From Apteryx mantelli (taxonomy: Eukaryota > Chordata > Aves > Apterygiformes > Apterygidae), in the NCBI RefSeq assembly GCF_036417845.1, contig NC_089980.1:112431169-112495168 (forward strand): a stretch of 64,000 nucleotides of DNA, read 5' to 3'. Positions 1-13,480 of the stretch are shown piece after piece. Made by a program: the position numbers and the translations under genes. The stretch's first letter is position 1. The number at the start of each line of letters is the position of its first letter. Below the pieces are notes generated by a model, which saw nothing but the letters and a program-made list of their open reading frames with translations, had not been told where the DNA came from and did not search any database.

Positions 1-2504
1 CTAAATGCAGTCTTGTAATATGTAGCATTCATACACAGACACTCATGTTTTAACTTGCAATAAAACTGAAGATACTTAAATGACTTTAGAAGTTCCCTTA
101 ATAGCCCATTTTTGGCTATGACCGTGATCCTGTTATGAATCTCTTTCACTGAACACATTTTGCACAATACATTAGGTTTGAATGTGCTCTTATTATCCTA
201 TAAAACTCCCTTAACTGTCAGCTCTTCACTACTTAGATCAACACCATCAGCTTTGGCTCAGCTTCCTTCTTCCTTCTTTCTACAAGCTTCTTGCCATCTC
301 CTATATATCCTTAGATGCTTTCCTTGTTTATATATGGATTTTGACTCATAATGTTAAAAACATGGATTTCTTTTCTTGCTTTTTCTCTGCTATCAGCTAT
401 TTTGTTAGGTTTTAAAATATCACCCCTACAGCTATTTGATGCAATGCCCAAAATGGTTAATATTGGCACATTTTCAGTTGACCCAGAGGTGGTCTTTGCA
501 GTTTTCAAAGGAAAGCAAGAGTCTCAACTTCAGGAACATGCAACAAGTGAAGAAAATATCCAACTAAGTTGTTCTTGAAGGGGCAGTTGTAATGACAACA
601 TGATTTCTTCAAAAGAAGTAAAATGTTTGTGTTTATATTACTGTTTTGCTGAAAACCTCATTGTTCTAAAAAAGGTTGTTACAATTCAGTTTGGAGACAT
701 AGGCTACATATGGGCCTTTTTACATGTTAACATTAAAACTGTGCTTATATTAAAATGCAGAGTTTGACCAGGCTTAGCTAACAAGCATTGCATTTTTTCA
801 GTCCAAGGTTCCTACACCAAACTATTTCCTCTATTTCCAGTGTTCAAAGTGGTTCTGCCTTTGTCCCTGAATAATACTAATTAGTGAATTCTCTTTAAAC
901 TCTCATCTGCTCCACCAAGTGTTTCAAAGGGTGCCAAGCACACCATCCAAATCTCATGTACTGCTTCTGCCATCTCCTGTATACCTGTTTAATCTCTGAC
1001 AGGTTTGCAGAAAGCTGAAGAGGAGAAAAAGAATTTGAAAATCGGAACAATATGGCATTCTGATTCTTTTTTCCAGGAAAAACAAAACCCCAACCCCCCC
1101 AAAACTACTGCTCATCATAAGCCAATTGTACGGACAGATATTTAGATGAAGAATGAGCATTTAATCTTATACCATGAATTTTTAACAAGCTGGAAATACT
1201 TAACTGAAAGTGAGAGATGGGAACTGTTTGGAGAATGGCCTGGCTTGGGAGTTTTAACATTTTATTTAGCTGGGTGCAGGGCATTGTGGAAGAGAGATTT
1301 CACAAAACTGAGTGAACAATGACAAATTTGCTGATTGCTCACTGTATGGTAATGGTTATTTACAGTTATTGCATAGATCTTATTAGAATTTAATTGTACT
1401 TAGGTCTATGAGATCTTTCTGGTTCTATTAAACCAGCTAAATATAGACTAAGGACTAATCGAAAGCCGACTGGAGTCAGTAAAAGTTATTTATCTGCTGA
1501 GGCAAGAAACCTAACCTCTTTTTCCTGTGCAGTTTTCAGGTCACCTGTGAATGAGCTTTTTCTTGTTCTTTTATGACAGTTCTCCTGAGCTCACCTAACA
1601 AAAGGCTTCACTGTCTGAGAAGCAGCTTTCCCTCACATTAATCAGCTTCTCTCTGGGCCATGGGAAAGCTCATGTACAGATTTCTTCTGAGAACCCCAGA
1701 GAGACATGAGAAATTGTGTTAAAAGAAGAGAGAGGAAGAGGAATTTGGAAACAAATGGAAGACCGAGTGAATGAGTGGGAAGACAGACTGAGTGACCTGA
1801 AAATTTAGTGTGAAATATTGAAAGAAGGAGAAAAAAAAGGAATCAAGGTTGGCTGAAGGCTGAGAGAAACAAAGAGAACACAGCAAGTTGCACAAGATAA
1901 ACTGTATATTCCGCGCAGGCCTGCTTGCTTTTGGCCTTAGCAAACTACTGCGGTAGAGGACAATTTCCCTACTGATGAACAGGTAGGGAACTGACCTGAA
2001 TTAGTCTTACCGAATTACAGATAAAATATTGCTTGACATTATTTTTGCGGGGGTAATGCATACCTTAATTTACCAAGCTACTTTGTGTGGTGTGAAACAT
2101 CCACATTAGCAGAGGATTCAGTTTTCTCAGCTGAGGACAAACCTAATGAGAAACTGCTCCTCTCCCCACCTGCTGCTTCATGAGGACAGGCCAGGTTTAT
2201 TTGGTCTAAAACTCACATTGTCCTACTGTTTAGAGAAAGATAGAGCATAAAACTAAGCATCTAAACAGTAATTCAAGAAAAACTGGTCAATTTAAGATGC
2301 CACTATTTTTAGATAACAAAAAAAAAAAGTCTCAAATGTTTCAGAAGGGTTATATGATTACTGACGTTATGCATGCTCCAAGGAGACCAAAGGAAATCAA
2401 ATGTTCCTACATGGGACCTAAAAACTGCAGAAAGTTCATCTTTAAAAAACCCAGCTTTTTCAAAAAAGCTATATACAGAACTGTGATTCACCACGACCTA
2501 AGTA
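1..2504. other. Non-coding DNA, no gene seen
   Basis: AT-rich unique-looking sequence. The open frames here are under 76 codons, occur on both strands, overlap each other and show no domain or codon bias. A purine-rich patch lies near 1725-1850. No repeat family, RNA gene or exon was recognised. Confidence 0.6.
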
Positions 2505-2593
2505 GTTTAAAAGAAGATGTTTAAAAAGAAAATGTTTAAAAAGAAAAAGTTTAAAAAGAAAATGTTTAAAAAGAAAAAGTTTAAAAAGAAAAA
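2505..2593. repeat. 15-bp minisatellite, about six copies
   Basis: Tandem array of the unit GTTTAAAAAGAAAAT/A. The first copy is 14 bp and diverged (2505-2518). The following copies start at 2519, 2534, 2549, 2564 and 2579. The last base alternates T/A in a regular pattern (T, A, T, A, A), which suggests growth partly by duplication of a 30-bp dimer. The array runs into a purine-rich tail. An open frame at 2297-2524 enters it by chance. Confidence 0.9.
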
Positions 2594-2794
2594 AAGAAGC
2601 TCATGCCTAGTGACTTCTTCCCCCTCCCTTCTCTTTCTTTCCATATTCCTAGGAAAGATTCAGAAGGGTTTATAAAGAAGAAGCAACATAGCCCTGAAAA
2701 TTTCTAAAGAGGCCAACAGAAAAAGATATTTTATTTAGCAATCTTAATTGCTAGTTTTGTTAAACACTCTAATTGAAAGTGAAGTGTAAGTGAA

Positions 2795-2859
2795 GTGAAA
2801 TCTAGCCTTATTTAAGTCAGTGGGAGTTTTAACAGCAGTATTGACAGTGGCAGAATTTC
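2795..2859. repeat. Degraded palindromic interspersed repeat (type 1)
   Basis: The left half begins GTGAAATCTAGCC and the right half ends GGCAGAATTTC, so the ends are imperfect inverted complements about a centre near 2828. The inner text AAGTCAGTGGGAGTTTT matches a motif I associate with very old interspersed sequences in turtle, crocodile and bird genomes (two facing copies of 'ttgacttcaatggg'). I do not know the formal family name. A better-preserved copy lies at 37944-38012. Confidence 0.4.
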
Positions 2860-3021
2860 TTGCAGGATGTTTGCAGTTGCCATCCTTCTGCGTAGTCCAG
2901 CACCTTTTTTAACACTCAGCTGGAAACTTTCTAGCAGTACAGTACAAGACAATTTTATAGCCTAATCCTTGCTATGTCATAAAGTCACAGTCAATGTGAA
3001 CAAATCCGTAAACAGGGATGC

Positions 3022-3054
3022 TGATAGTTACACATCTGAGTAAGACTGTTTGGA
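3022..3054. repeat. Possible degraded palindromic repeat (type 2)
   Basis: The stretch TGATAGTTACACATCTGAGT followed by AAGACTGTTTGG resembles half of the second palindromic family ('aaagttacacatgtgagtaa...tttgcagga') seen better at 54387-54441. Only about 33 bp are recognisable, so this is tentative. Confidence 0.25.
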
Positions 3055-3830
3055 GTTTTATAAATGGAAAGTGTTAAGTGACTCATATGAGCATTACTAC
3101 ATAATGTTGTGCATATAGGTGATTGCTAAATTCTTTGCAGATTTCAATTCTATGACATTTAAAATTTTGTTTTGTTGATTTTTTACAGCCATCATCCCTG
3201 TGGCTATGAGAAGTTCCTTTTCAACACCAAAACATAGTGGAGATAATTTTGCACTTCCTTGCTGCTTATTTATATCCTACTTACTGTGATTCCTATTCAA
3301 ATAATATTAAAATAAAGTAACAAAACAGCCTAACTTGAATTGTCAGTTTAAATGTTTGCAGCTTTCAAGAAAGCAAAAAACTACAAACTACAAAGATGTA
3401 AGAGTACAAGGAAGTTGTAACCAAACATTTTGATCAAAAAGTAGATTCTGCACGAGATGATAAGAATGAGGCACCTGTTTATTAAATGGAAACTATGCTA
3501 TTTGAAAAAAATGCACTATTTTCTTTTTTCTATACAGCCACACGTGAATGTGTATAACCTTCCTTCAAAACAGGGCCTCACTTGTTTCTCACTCTTGCCA
3601 GTATAAAGTGTTAGGAATGAGATTCTTTGAATCTCAACTTTTCAATTGCCTTGAATAGCAGATATCAGTGGTATTCTTAAAGGTATTCTATTTCCTGACA
3701 AACAAGACCCTGAGAGAATTTCCAGAGAAACAATCAGCAAATGATATCAAGTCTAACAGATTTGAGAGACAAAGGGGTCTCAGCCAGAATACTGATGTTC
3801 TGTGTGTGCTTGTGTACATGTGCATTTGCA

Positions 3831-3850
3831 CGTGTGTGTGTGTGTGTGCG
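3831..3850. repeat. GT dinucleotide microsatellite
   Basis: A near-perfect (GT)n run of about nine units beginning CGTGTGTG and closing GTGCGTGC. It is preceded by an imperfect TG-rich stretch from about 3800. Confidence 0.85.
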
Positions 3851-3954
3851 TGCTAAACTGTGTTTTATCATGCTGAGTACTGTCTGAACAAACAACCTTG
3901 AAGCAATCACCCAGGGTGAATTCTTTTAGTATATTGGGTTCAGTCTTTGTCTCC

Positions 3955-3970
3955 ATAATAATAATAATAA
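3955..3970. repeat. TAA trinucleotide microsatellite
   Basis: Five uninterrupted ATA/TAA units that run into an A-rich tail. Confidence 0.8.
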
Positions 3971-5422
3971 AAAAGTATAAAATAGAACTTGAGGAAAATT
4001 ATATTTCCACTTAAATTACAGTCTTGCCTGTGCAGGCTTTAAATGTATTTACTATATAGAATACTATACTTTATTGTGGCAAAGTTTATGAAAATGAGGA
4101 TAAGGGAAATAAACACCAGTTTCCTGAAAGGCAATTTATAAATTAATATAAAATTTCTTAATGGAGCAAATTCACAGTCCCTATATAACTCATGGTCGTA
4201 TGTTACGTATTTATTTATTGCTCTAAGGTAGCAACTAATATATAAAATGTAATACAGGCTTGGGTAAACTAATATTTAGCTAGTTATTTATCTTTCAGTA
4301 ACAGACTAAGCCAAATGGGTGTTCAGACTACCACAGGATTCAGTAAGCAAGGAGATTCTATGGCAGTTGTTGCCTTAATGCTACAACTGATCAGTGAGAA
4401 GAGATAATTCTGCAAGTTAATTTTGTATGGTATAATTACATAGTCTCAGCTTGCCCCACTGCATTTCTATTCTATAATAAAACATAAAATCAGATGCTAC
4501 TTGAAATCTTCTTACATTAACCTGGAATTTATACAAAGTAGTCTACCTTCAATTCAATTTCCTTAGTTTTACAGGGGAACAGAAATGTAAATACAGTCAT
4601 CATTTTCCAGCAAGTTTCCACATGATAGGGTCAAAACAATGAAGGGAAGAAAAGTTAGATACTACCTCACTTCCCCCTTGATAAATGTTAAAATGCAACA
4701 CATCCCCAGCTGAGATGGCTTGCTGCATTAAAATCAACATATAGGTAAGAAAAATAGAGAACAGTGTAATTAAATAAAGTAGAACCACAGGAAGCAAAGA
4801 ATTCCATCATACCGCTAGTCAACAAATCTAATCAAAGCAAATAACAACCTTTCTAACTATGAGGGAGTCAGACTGAAAAAACATTAGAACTTTCTTTCAA
4901 TTTAAAAACCCAACATTGTTTTGGAATTTCCATAATTCTGTACATCCCAAGGAAGTCCACCCTCCCACCCATACCGTTCCTTTCAAATAGAAAAAAACTT
5001 GTGGTGTAAAGGCGTTGTTGGAGGAGGCAGTAAGAGGTAGCAAGGACAACGATATTAATTTGGAAATTTGGCATTTAACCTATTAGTTGCTACCTATTAG
5101 TCTGCTACCATTTCCCATTATTAGATTTATACATGAAAATTTTGCTTTCTGACTGGTTCACTTTTTCTATGTCTATAGAACATTTTAAGATTGGTCTTGA
5201 TGCCAAATCCAAAGTCTATTGTTTATCCAAAAGATACCATAACTGCTAGAGCAGAAGAGACAGACAGATGCAAAATCTGGGAAATCTGAACTCTTTGTGG
5301 TTGAATGTCATATAAATATTATCAGTTCTATATTCAAAGTAATAGCCATGCTGGAAATCCTTACATCAGAAGTTACATTACTACGTTCACGTTTTTTTTC
5401 CAGTAGATTAGAGTACATATCT

Positions 5423-5457
5423 GCTCTCCTCTTCCCCTCCCCCCCTTTTTTTTTCCC
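5423..5457. repeat. Pyrimidine tract (CT / C7 / T9)
   Basis: A nearly pure pyrimidine stretch: CT-rich, then seven C, then nine T, then CCC. It could resemble a splice-acceptor tract on the + strand, and it is followed by CCCACAG at 5455-5461. No open exon or homologous protein follows, so it is annotated only as low-complexity sequence. Confidence 0.7.
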
Positions 5458-8400
5458 ACAGTAGACCCAGGAATATGAAATTCAGCAACCCCCTTTCCAA
5501 GGACTTGAAGGCCTTGCTTATTTAAAAGTCCCTGCTTATCTAGTAGTCATCACTCACCAGTGAAGGGGTTTTCCTCTGCTTTTCAGATAAAGCTGTCAGG
5601 TCTACTTCCCCAGCACCACAACTCAAACTCCTCTGCTGGGGCCAGTCAGGCTTTGGGTTTCAAGCTTTAGATGAACACTCATAACCTACGTGACAAAAGA
5701 AATTTTAGATTCATTGGCTAAAATATGGCAGAAGGATCTTCTTAATGATTCCTGCAAGAATAAGGCATAGGAGCTTCCAGGTTTTGGTGGGGGAAGTTGG
5801 CCACTTAGAGATAGAAAAGCTGCAAGAAGTACAGATTTGTCTTCCTCCTAAAGCTGTGAGAAGTTAAGGTTAGTGACAGACAACAAGTTGTGTACGAGAG
5901 AATACAGCTTTTAATTGCTGAATCTGAATCCCAGCTCAGAAGCGGTTGTCAACTAACTCTGTTTTTCTTACCTGCCTTTTTTGCCTTTGTGGGATTAAAG
6001 CTGTCAAGAGATAATGTAGCAGATGGACCATCTTTCCAAAGCACAGCAGAAAAGCTGATAGTGATTATAGAAAGGAAAGGGACATAACTGAAAACCATCA
6101 CTTGCGACTTAAGCACCCACTTTAGTAGTCAACAAATGACATGACTGTGCTTGTTGGGCCAAAGTATTTCCCCTGCTATTGTTGCTCTTTCTGCTGTGAT
6201 TGACCACAAGTGCTGTTCTAACTCAGGAAGTTGTCAAGGGATACAAACTGTTATTTATGCGTATACCCATGCTACTAGAACAAAGCAGGCATCAAGGACA
6301 AATGAGTCAAATCAGTACAACTCAATTTCAAAACCTTTGTAAATGTCACCCCAGAAAGACTGATGTTCAAAACCAGTTGCACGTGTATGCACGTGTCCTT
6401 CTTTATATTTCAGTCATGTGTGTGAGGGACTTTGGAAAGTGAAATATGAAGACAGGGAACTCAGTAAAGAAACTGTCTCACTCCTATTTGGCAAAGCACA
6501 AGACACTCTGTGGATTATTTTGGACAAGATTAAGCAGAGAAATATCCCCCATGACTTAGCATGTGAAAATAACTTTGAAACAAGGAAGGTAACTGTGATG
6601 GTTCCAATCCTCATTAAAAATCAAGTGGAGGCTGAGCTGCATCTCTCCTCTGGCTTCCTCACTTGTATTTCTGTGTGTGGATAGGTGTCTTCACATCCCA
6701 CTTCAGCACTTTTAGGAAACCATAACATGGATCTGTGGGCATATATTCTTTTGCTAAGCGATACCTGTTCCCTCTTCCCCTCCCTTAAAGTACTTTAATC
6801 GTGAGTATATATTAAGTAAACTTGCAGGCCAGAAATCTATACAGATAGTCCTAGAGACCTGCATAGAGGGCAGGGAAGGGAGGTTTGAAAGAGGAAGGTG
6901 TGGTGGCTTCAGGTGTGGATCCTGTGAACCTGGTGGCAGGAGCACGTGGATAAGCTGGAGTTAGTCCCTGCTGTGAGAGCAGGCGGACGGGGGGTCCTCA
7001 GGGGACAGGGTCTTCCTGGAGGTGGAGAGGCAGGAGCTGGACCACCAAGCCTGGGATGTAAGAGGGGACAAGAGTAGGTAGGTGGTAATTAGCCATGTAG
7101 CTGCAGGAGTGACACACCGCAGGGCGAGCATGGGGGACTGTCCAGACGAGATGAAAGCTTTGTCATTTCCAGAGATGAGTGTAGGGGACTGGAGTGCAGT
7201 GAACATGGCAGGTCTGGCCACAGGGCCCTAGCAAAACCTGAGCTGCTCAATGATGCCATGGGAAAGAGCAAAACCATGGAAGAAGGGCAGGCCAGAGTTG
7301 CAGAAAAGGTGCACTGCAGGGCTGCATACCTGTTCTAATGTGAACGAGATGCACTGAAACCTTAACAAGACACACACAGTTTGCATCTTAGCTTATCCTT
7401 TCCTCCACATCCTTCCCACCTGCAGTGCATAGCTGTGAGATCTGTGTTTGGAGAGGAATAGGCCTTTGCAAAATGTCAATAGAGCTTATTAGCCCAGGGT
7501 CAGCTGCATTACTCATGGGCAAGACTCAGGCAGATTTCCTCAGCTTTCATCTCCCCTCAAAATACAGCACATGTCAAAACCCTGTGGAAGTGGGGCATGG
7601 ATCTGAAGCCTTTCCCCTAAAGTGGATGCTACTGCTCAGTAATCATATTGGCATCAAGCCAAAAAAAAAAAGAGACTTCTGCTTTAAGCAGAAATTCCTG
7701 ACATTGCTATCTTTTCAAGTACATATGCTTGCTTACTACCTTCTATTTTAATAGACAAGAAGATAAACAAAGGTCCAGGTGAATTAAGTTCCACACACTG
7801 CAGTAAGTTTTCCCTTTACTATAAAAATGAGATAAATACAGCACCAATTTTCATACTTAGGGCTCAAACTCCTGCCAGTATTGACTGTCCCATTCACTCT
7901 ATGTTGTAAGTAATGTTATCCATCATGTAAGGCATTAGTGGAACGGAAAATGGAGATGCATGTGGGAAAAAATATTAGACCTTGACTAATAAACTGAAAA
8001 TAAACCAGGAGAAGATTTATCAATGCATAACTTAGTCTGAATCCTCAGAGACCTCAGAAATTAACAACCTGAGTATGGACAGAAGCTTTCTGATGTTTCA
8101 CTTCTGCATTCTTTTGAGCATTCAGAGTTCCCACTAGCACCAGCACTCAGCTCTGGCAAGCGGGCTGAGGACACACCTCTGTAAAAAACAAGCAGTACAG
8201 AAAGAGCTAAATTCCATCAGCAAAGTTATCCTTTAGATATTTGCACAGGTTGCATCACAGGCAATTATGTCATTCTGTACGTGAAAGCTTGTTCTAGTTA
8301 GAGACACTTGGGAAGTAAATGGTGTAAGACCTGTCTACCTTCGCCACAGTGACCTTTGCAGTTGTGGGGCCCCACCTGACAGAACCGACCACATCCTCCC

Positions 8401-8632
8401 TGATGCTACAACAACTGCCAGCATCTCCTTTGGGAACAAGAGGAAGGGACTTTCAGAAGGAAAAGCTTCCAACTGGACAAGAAGCTCTTGAGACTGCATT
8501 AGAAGTGACCAGGCAGCTGAAGCTGGTCTGGACCCAGGCTGGGACAAGGAGATGATCTCCACAGTAGGAAACTTTATTACTGACTCTGGACAGACAAAGA
8601 ACCTTAAAGAAGTTCCTATTAATACAGCTCAC

Positions 8633-8835
8633 AATAGCTCAGGGGCTTTCTGGCCAAGTTTTGAATACCTCCAATAAAGGAGATTTCCTGGTCTCTCTGG
8701 GTAACCTCTTCCACTGCTTAACCACCCTTGCTGTGAAACGTGTTTTTTTTTTCTTAGCAGGAGTTAGGACAAAATTTCTTGAATGCATTTTTGTTGCAGT
8801 GGCTTAAGCCAGTATCAGTCATTAATATGGTTTTA
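8633..8835 (-). mobile_element. CR1 LINE fragment, diverged, 3'-region internal piece
   Basis: The + strand text GCTCAGGGGCTTTCTGGCC, then TTTTGAATACCTCCAATAAA, then CTCTCTGGGTAACCTCTTCC and CCACCCTTGCTGTGAAA, follows the reverse complement of the avian CR1 3' end in the same order as the better copy at 13481. The fragment lacks the terminal GGTTGGAAGGGACC block and the octamer tail, and it carries an expanded T run at 8742-8751. It is truncated at both ends and clearly older than the 13.5 kb copy. Confidence 0.8.
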
Positions 8836-11800
8836 ATACTCTCTCTCCAAAAGCTTAAAACAAAGTTCCTCAGGAAATCTTTTGTCCACATCTAATGGAG
8901 TACAAATAGTTACCTGAGTTCAGTTCACAGGTTCTCCTCAGTTCTCCACAGTATTGTTACCAGATTTTAATCCAAGACAAGCCTAGTCTTTACTGGTTTC
9001 CTAGGCATTTCTTATCTTTCATTTCTACCTAGCAAAGGCACAGCTAATATTATAGCCAAATGTCTGTCCCTCACTGAACTGAACTGCTGCCTTTTGTGTT
9101 GATATAGGTGTTTGCCTGTTTGGTGACTAAGGATTCAAGGCACATGGAAGATTCAGCTATTATATTGCTATAAATCATGTCACTCACTTAATGATATTCC
9201 TGAGCTATTGAGTATCTAAGTATTTTAATAGCTCTTTCAGCTAAAATATGGAACAAAATCCTTGTAACCGAAGTTCCATGTCCAGCTCAAACTCTTCCAC
9301 CATGAGACCACATGATATCCATCCCCCTGCATTAATGCTGTAAAGCTCCTCATGTATTGCTAATTCACATCAGAAACAAGGTGAAAGCAATTTCAGAAGG
9401 TTCTCTGGAAATACCATATCTTCTGCAGCCAGGAGATACCATCTAGGAAATAGTAACTACCTATGAGACATCAGGCCATGCAAGCATCTTGGGGAGCTCA
9501 GAAGATGAGTTTGCTCTTCATTGCTCTGCTGGAGGTGTGAACTTCATCCTAGAGCCCGGCCTTATAATGTGACTCCTTTATTAATGTCCTAGTTATTCCA
9601 TCGCAGCACTTCTTTGACAGTATAAAATATAGTCTACATCTGGCTATGCCCAAACCTCAGAAGCCTCTTGCTTACCAGCTGCTCTTTGAACCCTGACATG
9701 AATGCTTGAATAGCTATTTGTAGCTGCACAAGCTTTTAATATGCCTCCCCTTAGATCCCTGTTTTGTGAACAGTAATACTCACACATGAACTTGTTTTCA
9801 GGATTACAGCTGGTTGGTAGCATCTGATGATGTGTAATTATTCACACAGTCAGTTTCCCTAGTTACATATCTACTCAAGGAGTTTGTATAATATTGTCAT
9901 ACTTTATTTAGGTTGCTACTGTTAGCTTACATTAGATATAATGAAGAGTGATTAAAAGCTTTTAAGGTGGATATTTTTCTAACAGGATGTAGTTAGTTTA
10001 CCTATCTGAGTTAGCTTTTAAGCTACTGTTCTTGAATGATCCTACATGCAAAAACATTCTCTCTTTGTACATTCACATAATGGAAATTAACTAACTTAAT
10101 GGTAATACTAGTGTTTTTCTCAGTAACTACATGATATTTCCAGAGTAATTTGGTATTAATTAATTATACCCTGGAGTTTTTGTGTTGATCATTGGGATAA
10201 TTTATTTGGATTCTTAACAAATCTTTAACTGTGCAGGATGGGTTAGTGTTCTTTCATAGATTAGGAATTTTGCAGAAGTCAATTATTCTTTTTTATTATT
10301 ATTTGCTTGTCCTTGAATAGACACTTAATTGCTTTTGGGGCAGTTGAAGAAGTTTAATGGCTACTTAACCACTTTGAAACATTAGGTCATTATTTTTAAG
10401 TACTCTCCTCCATTTTTAAGAGTTTACATCAGACGTGCCATTTATTTAGCGCAAAATGAAGGCTCAGAAGGTAAAAAGAGCAATGGAGAGTGAGTAACAG
10501 GAATAAGAAGAATCTGAGCCAAAGGACAATGTTGGAACAAGAACGGATAAATACAAATTGTCCATAAATAAGCTTAAACTGAAAATTAAAAAGTTTCTAA
10601 TCTTGTACTTACTTTCTGTGATAAATCCCTCTGGGCCCCTTAGTTTCCGCAAATGGTTGTTTGTACCCATAAGAAAGCTGAGGCCTGGCAGCGCCAGCTC
10701 TCACACCCAGATTTGTTGTTTTGACAAAGATTTCTCATCTCTCTTGGTACTAAACAGGATTAACCATAAAACCCAGATTTGTTTACTTGAGGTAAGTGTT
10801 TTAACAGCAAAGTAAACAAAGAAAATATTAAAAGTAAGAAATACAAAATGCAGTTCTGGCCCACAGGAATCCTTTCCAGCTGCTGTAGTACCTCTCTCCT
10901 AGAAATCCTCAGGCACGTCCAAACCACATCCAGATATTACTGGAGATGCAGGATTCATAGAGACATTTTGCTTTCCCAGTGGCTCTGTAAGTTCTAGGTG
11001 ATTCCATTTCTGTTTATTCCTAACCTGATCTCCTTTAGGTTAGATTTCAGATAAAAATAGTACCTTTCTTGACTGGAAGCAGGCTATACAGATGCTTAAG
11101 CATCGTTTCTCAAAACTGACTAGCAAGCTGATATGTGAACTAAATACCATTATAGTTCTTCCTGGAATGCGGAACTACAGATACTTAAGGACTTTTCCAT
11201 ATACTTCAGATTAACTCTGCCTGCCAGTTACCTCCACCTGATCTAAACTTATTCCACGGGCATGCTTGGCACTATTAATATACTTTTAATAAGTTTTACC
11301 AAGATATTACATCTATACATGTTCAGTTAAGTTTATAATCCCTAGTTCCAACATAAGCTTTCTATAGACTGTCTTGCCCTATGTCCCTATCCAGTAATTA
11401 ACAGCTAGTGTCAATTCAGTTTGTTGAAGCCATGTAAAGTAGCTTCACCTTCCTCTCCCCCTAGAGGAATCCTTCCATGCTGTGAGATTCACATATTGCA
11501 AGTTATAATTTCAATTTTATAGTAAATGCATGAAACAGGGCCTAAAACCAGGAGACAATACATCTGTCCAGTCCCTGAAAACCTTTTGTCTTCAACAAGT
11601 TTCTAAATTCATCTTCATTTGAGTTGGTTCTCCTTTTGATGGCATGCCTACTTCTGTGCCATGCCTGCCAAATCCGTGTCCTTCTCCAGACGTCCAGGGG
11701 AAGGACAGCCCTGGTAGTGAGACAGGGGTGCACTGAGGATGGGGGTGACCCTGCGGGCTACTGCACTGAATAATCCACGGCATGCACACTGGGGTGAGGT

Positions 11801-12352
11801 CAGGGAACGCAGCCCCTCCCAGCAAACCCATATCTGGCCCCAAATCTTGCAGACGTCAGACAGCTTTGCAACTTCAGAGCTAGAACTGGGTAAGGTTTAC
11901 AACGCCATGTCATTCTACAAAGCACGCCAAAAGGAAAACAATCAATGCTTTGTGTACTTTCTGATCAGGAGGTCTAAGCCTTCTGTTCAGCATCTGTTAA
12001 AGCTATCATCTGCCTCACTACAGTTGTTCATACAATAATTCTAAAGGCACAATAAGTCTGAGTCATTCACTGCGTTCTTTTGGAAAAAAAGCAGTTCTCA
12101 TTTGGATTCCAGCAGAACAAATAATGTAGCTTCATACAGAGTTTAAGAATGTAGTGTAAAAAAAAAAAAATACAACTATTTTTGCAGTTTGAGATTTCTA
12201 TAACATGGAACAAAGAATAGTATGTTCATTGTTAAGGATCACAATTATGTTAAAGAATAGGTAGTATTTCTATGAGACTTGCTATTCTTATAGACTGGGT
12301 TTAAAAAAAAAATTAAACACATTGGTGATATTAGTACACACATCTGAAGTTT
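8836..12352. other. Non-coding DNA, no gene seen
   Basis: AT-rich sequence. A locally GC-richer patch at about 11640-11880 contains short frames on both strands (for example 11739-12038, 99 codons) with no recognisable domain. A 13-bp A run lies at 12158-12170. Nothing else was recognised. Confidence 0.55.
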
Positions 12353-12376
12353 TTTAAACAAGAGTTCTTGTTTAAA
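12353..12376. repeat. Perfect palindrome, 11-bp arms, 2-nt centre
   Basis: The left arm TTTAAACAAGA is followed by GT and then its exact reverse complement TCTTGTTTAAA. Each arm contains a TGTTTAAA/TTTAAACA core, close to a forkhead-type site, so the palindrome presents two such cores in opposite orientation. It could equally form a short hairpin. No neighbouring gene suggests a role. Confidence 0.75.
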
Positions 12377-13480
12377 TCTGAATACAGCCTAATGCAGCAC
12401 ATAGTATTCATTCTCTCTGGTTCTGCAATTCTTTGTAAATTCTTCAACTAATAATTTTTTTCCATAAAAATTAACTTTGGTTTTAGTTCATATTTGTATT
12501 TAAAAATCAAACAAGCCTCGCATAGCTTTAAAAACCCAAAACAGTGATGTTTTTCTTGTCATTTTAAGATTCTTCTGAAAGCAATATAAAAGACTAACAT
12601 TGGCAATGATTTGAAAGAAAAGAAGAAAGAGTGATTGTGCAGATCTGGATTATAACTAATTTACAGTTATACAATGCCTATCAGGCTAAGCTTATGGGGC
12701 CTCTTTAGTCAAGAATAATGATCCTGAAAAAGAAAGTGTACAGACAATGAAATCTGGTAAAACAAAATGGTGCTGGCAAAATGAGGGGAAAAATCATTAT
12801 ACTGAATAAAAAAAACCATTTGAATATATGTAACCCATGTTTATATAAATAAAAGAAACCTAGACCAACAGTATGTCAAGTTTCTACATCCAAAAAATGA
12901 ACTATATGCTATTGTGGTATCACACACCAATTTCAGAACTGCTAAAACTGCATTCTTTAGGAAATGTACTATATGCCACAAAAATGACTACTGCCCAAAC
13001 CCAAGATATAGCCATTAATTGTGAAGGTCATTCAGGAATGGATGCTATAAAGCTGTTCTCCCACATAAAAGGCAGTTTTGTCATAGATTCACAGACTGCT
13101 TGATTGCTTCTGATAAATTTTAACCCCCTTACTTTCTTTACTTTTGAAGACAATGACTGCTTTTGTGTAGGTTTATGCCACTGCTCCACATAGACATTTC
13201 GACTTTTCAGATGTAACTATCAAAATTAACGATCCAGTTGCCTCAGTCTTCTGGAAGGTTAGACATTAGGACCACCTATGTGCATGATATGTGTTTGTAT
13301 TTTCTCAGGATGGTGATCATCCTTAGACTTTCTAGTGATGTACCAAAAGTATTTTCCACAAGATCTTTCCCTGCCTCTACATTATGTAGTGAGGAGTGGA
13401 AAACACTGTGATGACACTGACACTTCTACTGCCCTTTCCCAATTACCTCAAATTCCTGATTGCAGACATTAGTTGCTCTT

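Larger units (their letters stand above)
3060..8632. other. Non-coding DNA with simple repeats, no gene seen
   Basis: No exon or RNA gene was recognised. The stretch holds a GT run at 3831-3850, a TAA run at 3955-3970 and a pyrimidine tract at 5423-5457. A moderately GC-richer segment spans about 6890-7290. It has overlapping short frames on the minus strand but no recognisable domain. A weak MIR-like text near 7750-7810 was too degraded to call. Confidence 0.55.

Noticed and set aside
5423..5470. Polypyrimidine tract plus CAG as a splice acceptor
   Set aside because: No open, conserved or recognisable exon follows.
7740..7810. MIR-like text (AGACAAGAAGATAAACAAAG...)
   Set aside because: Only one block resembles MIR; the core and spacing cannot be followed.
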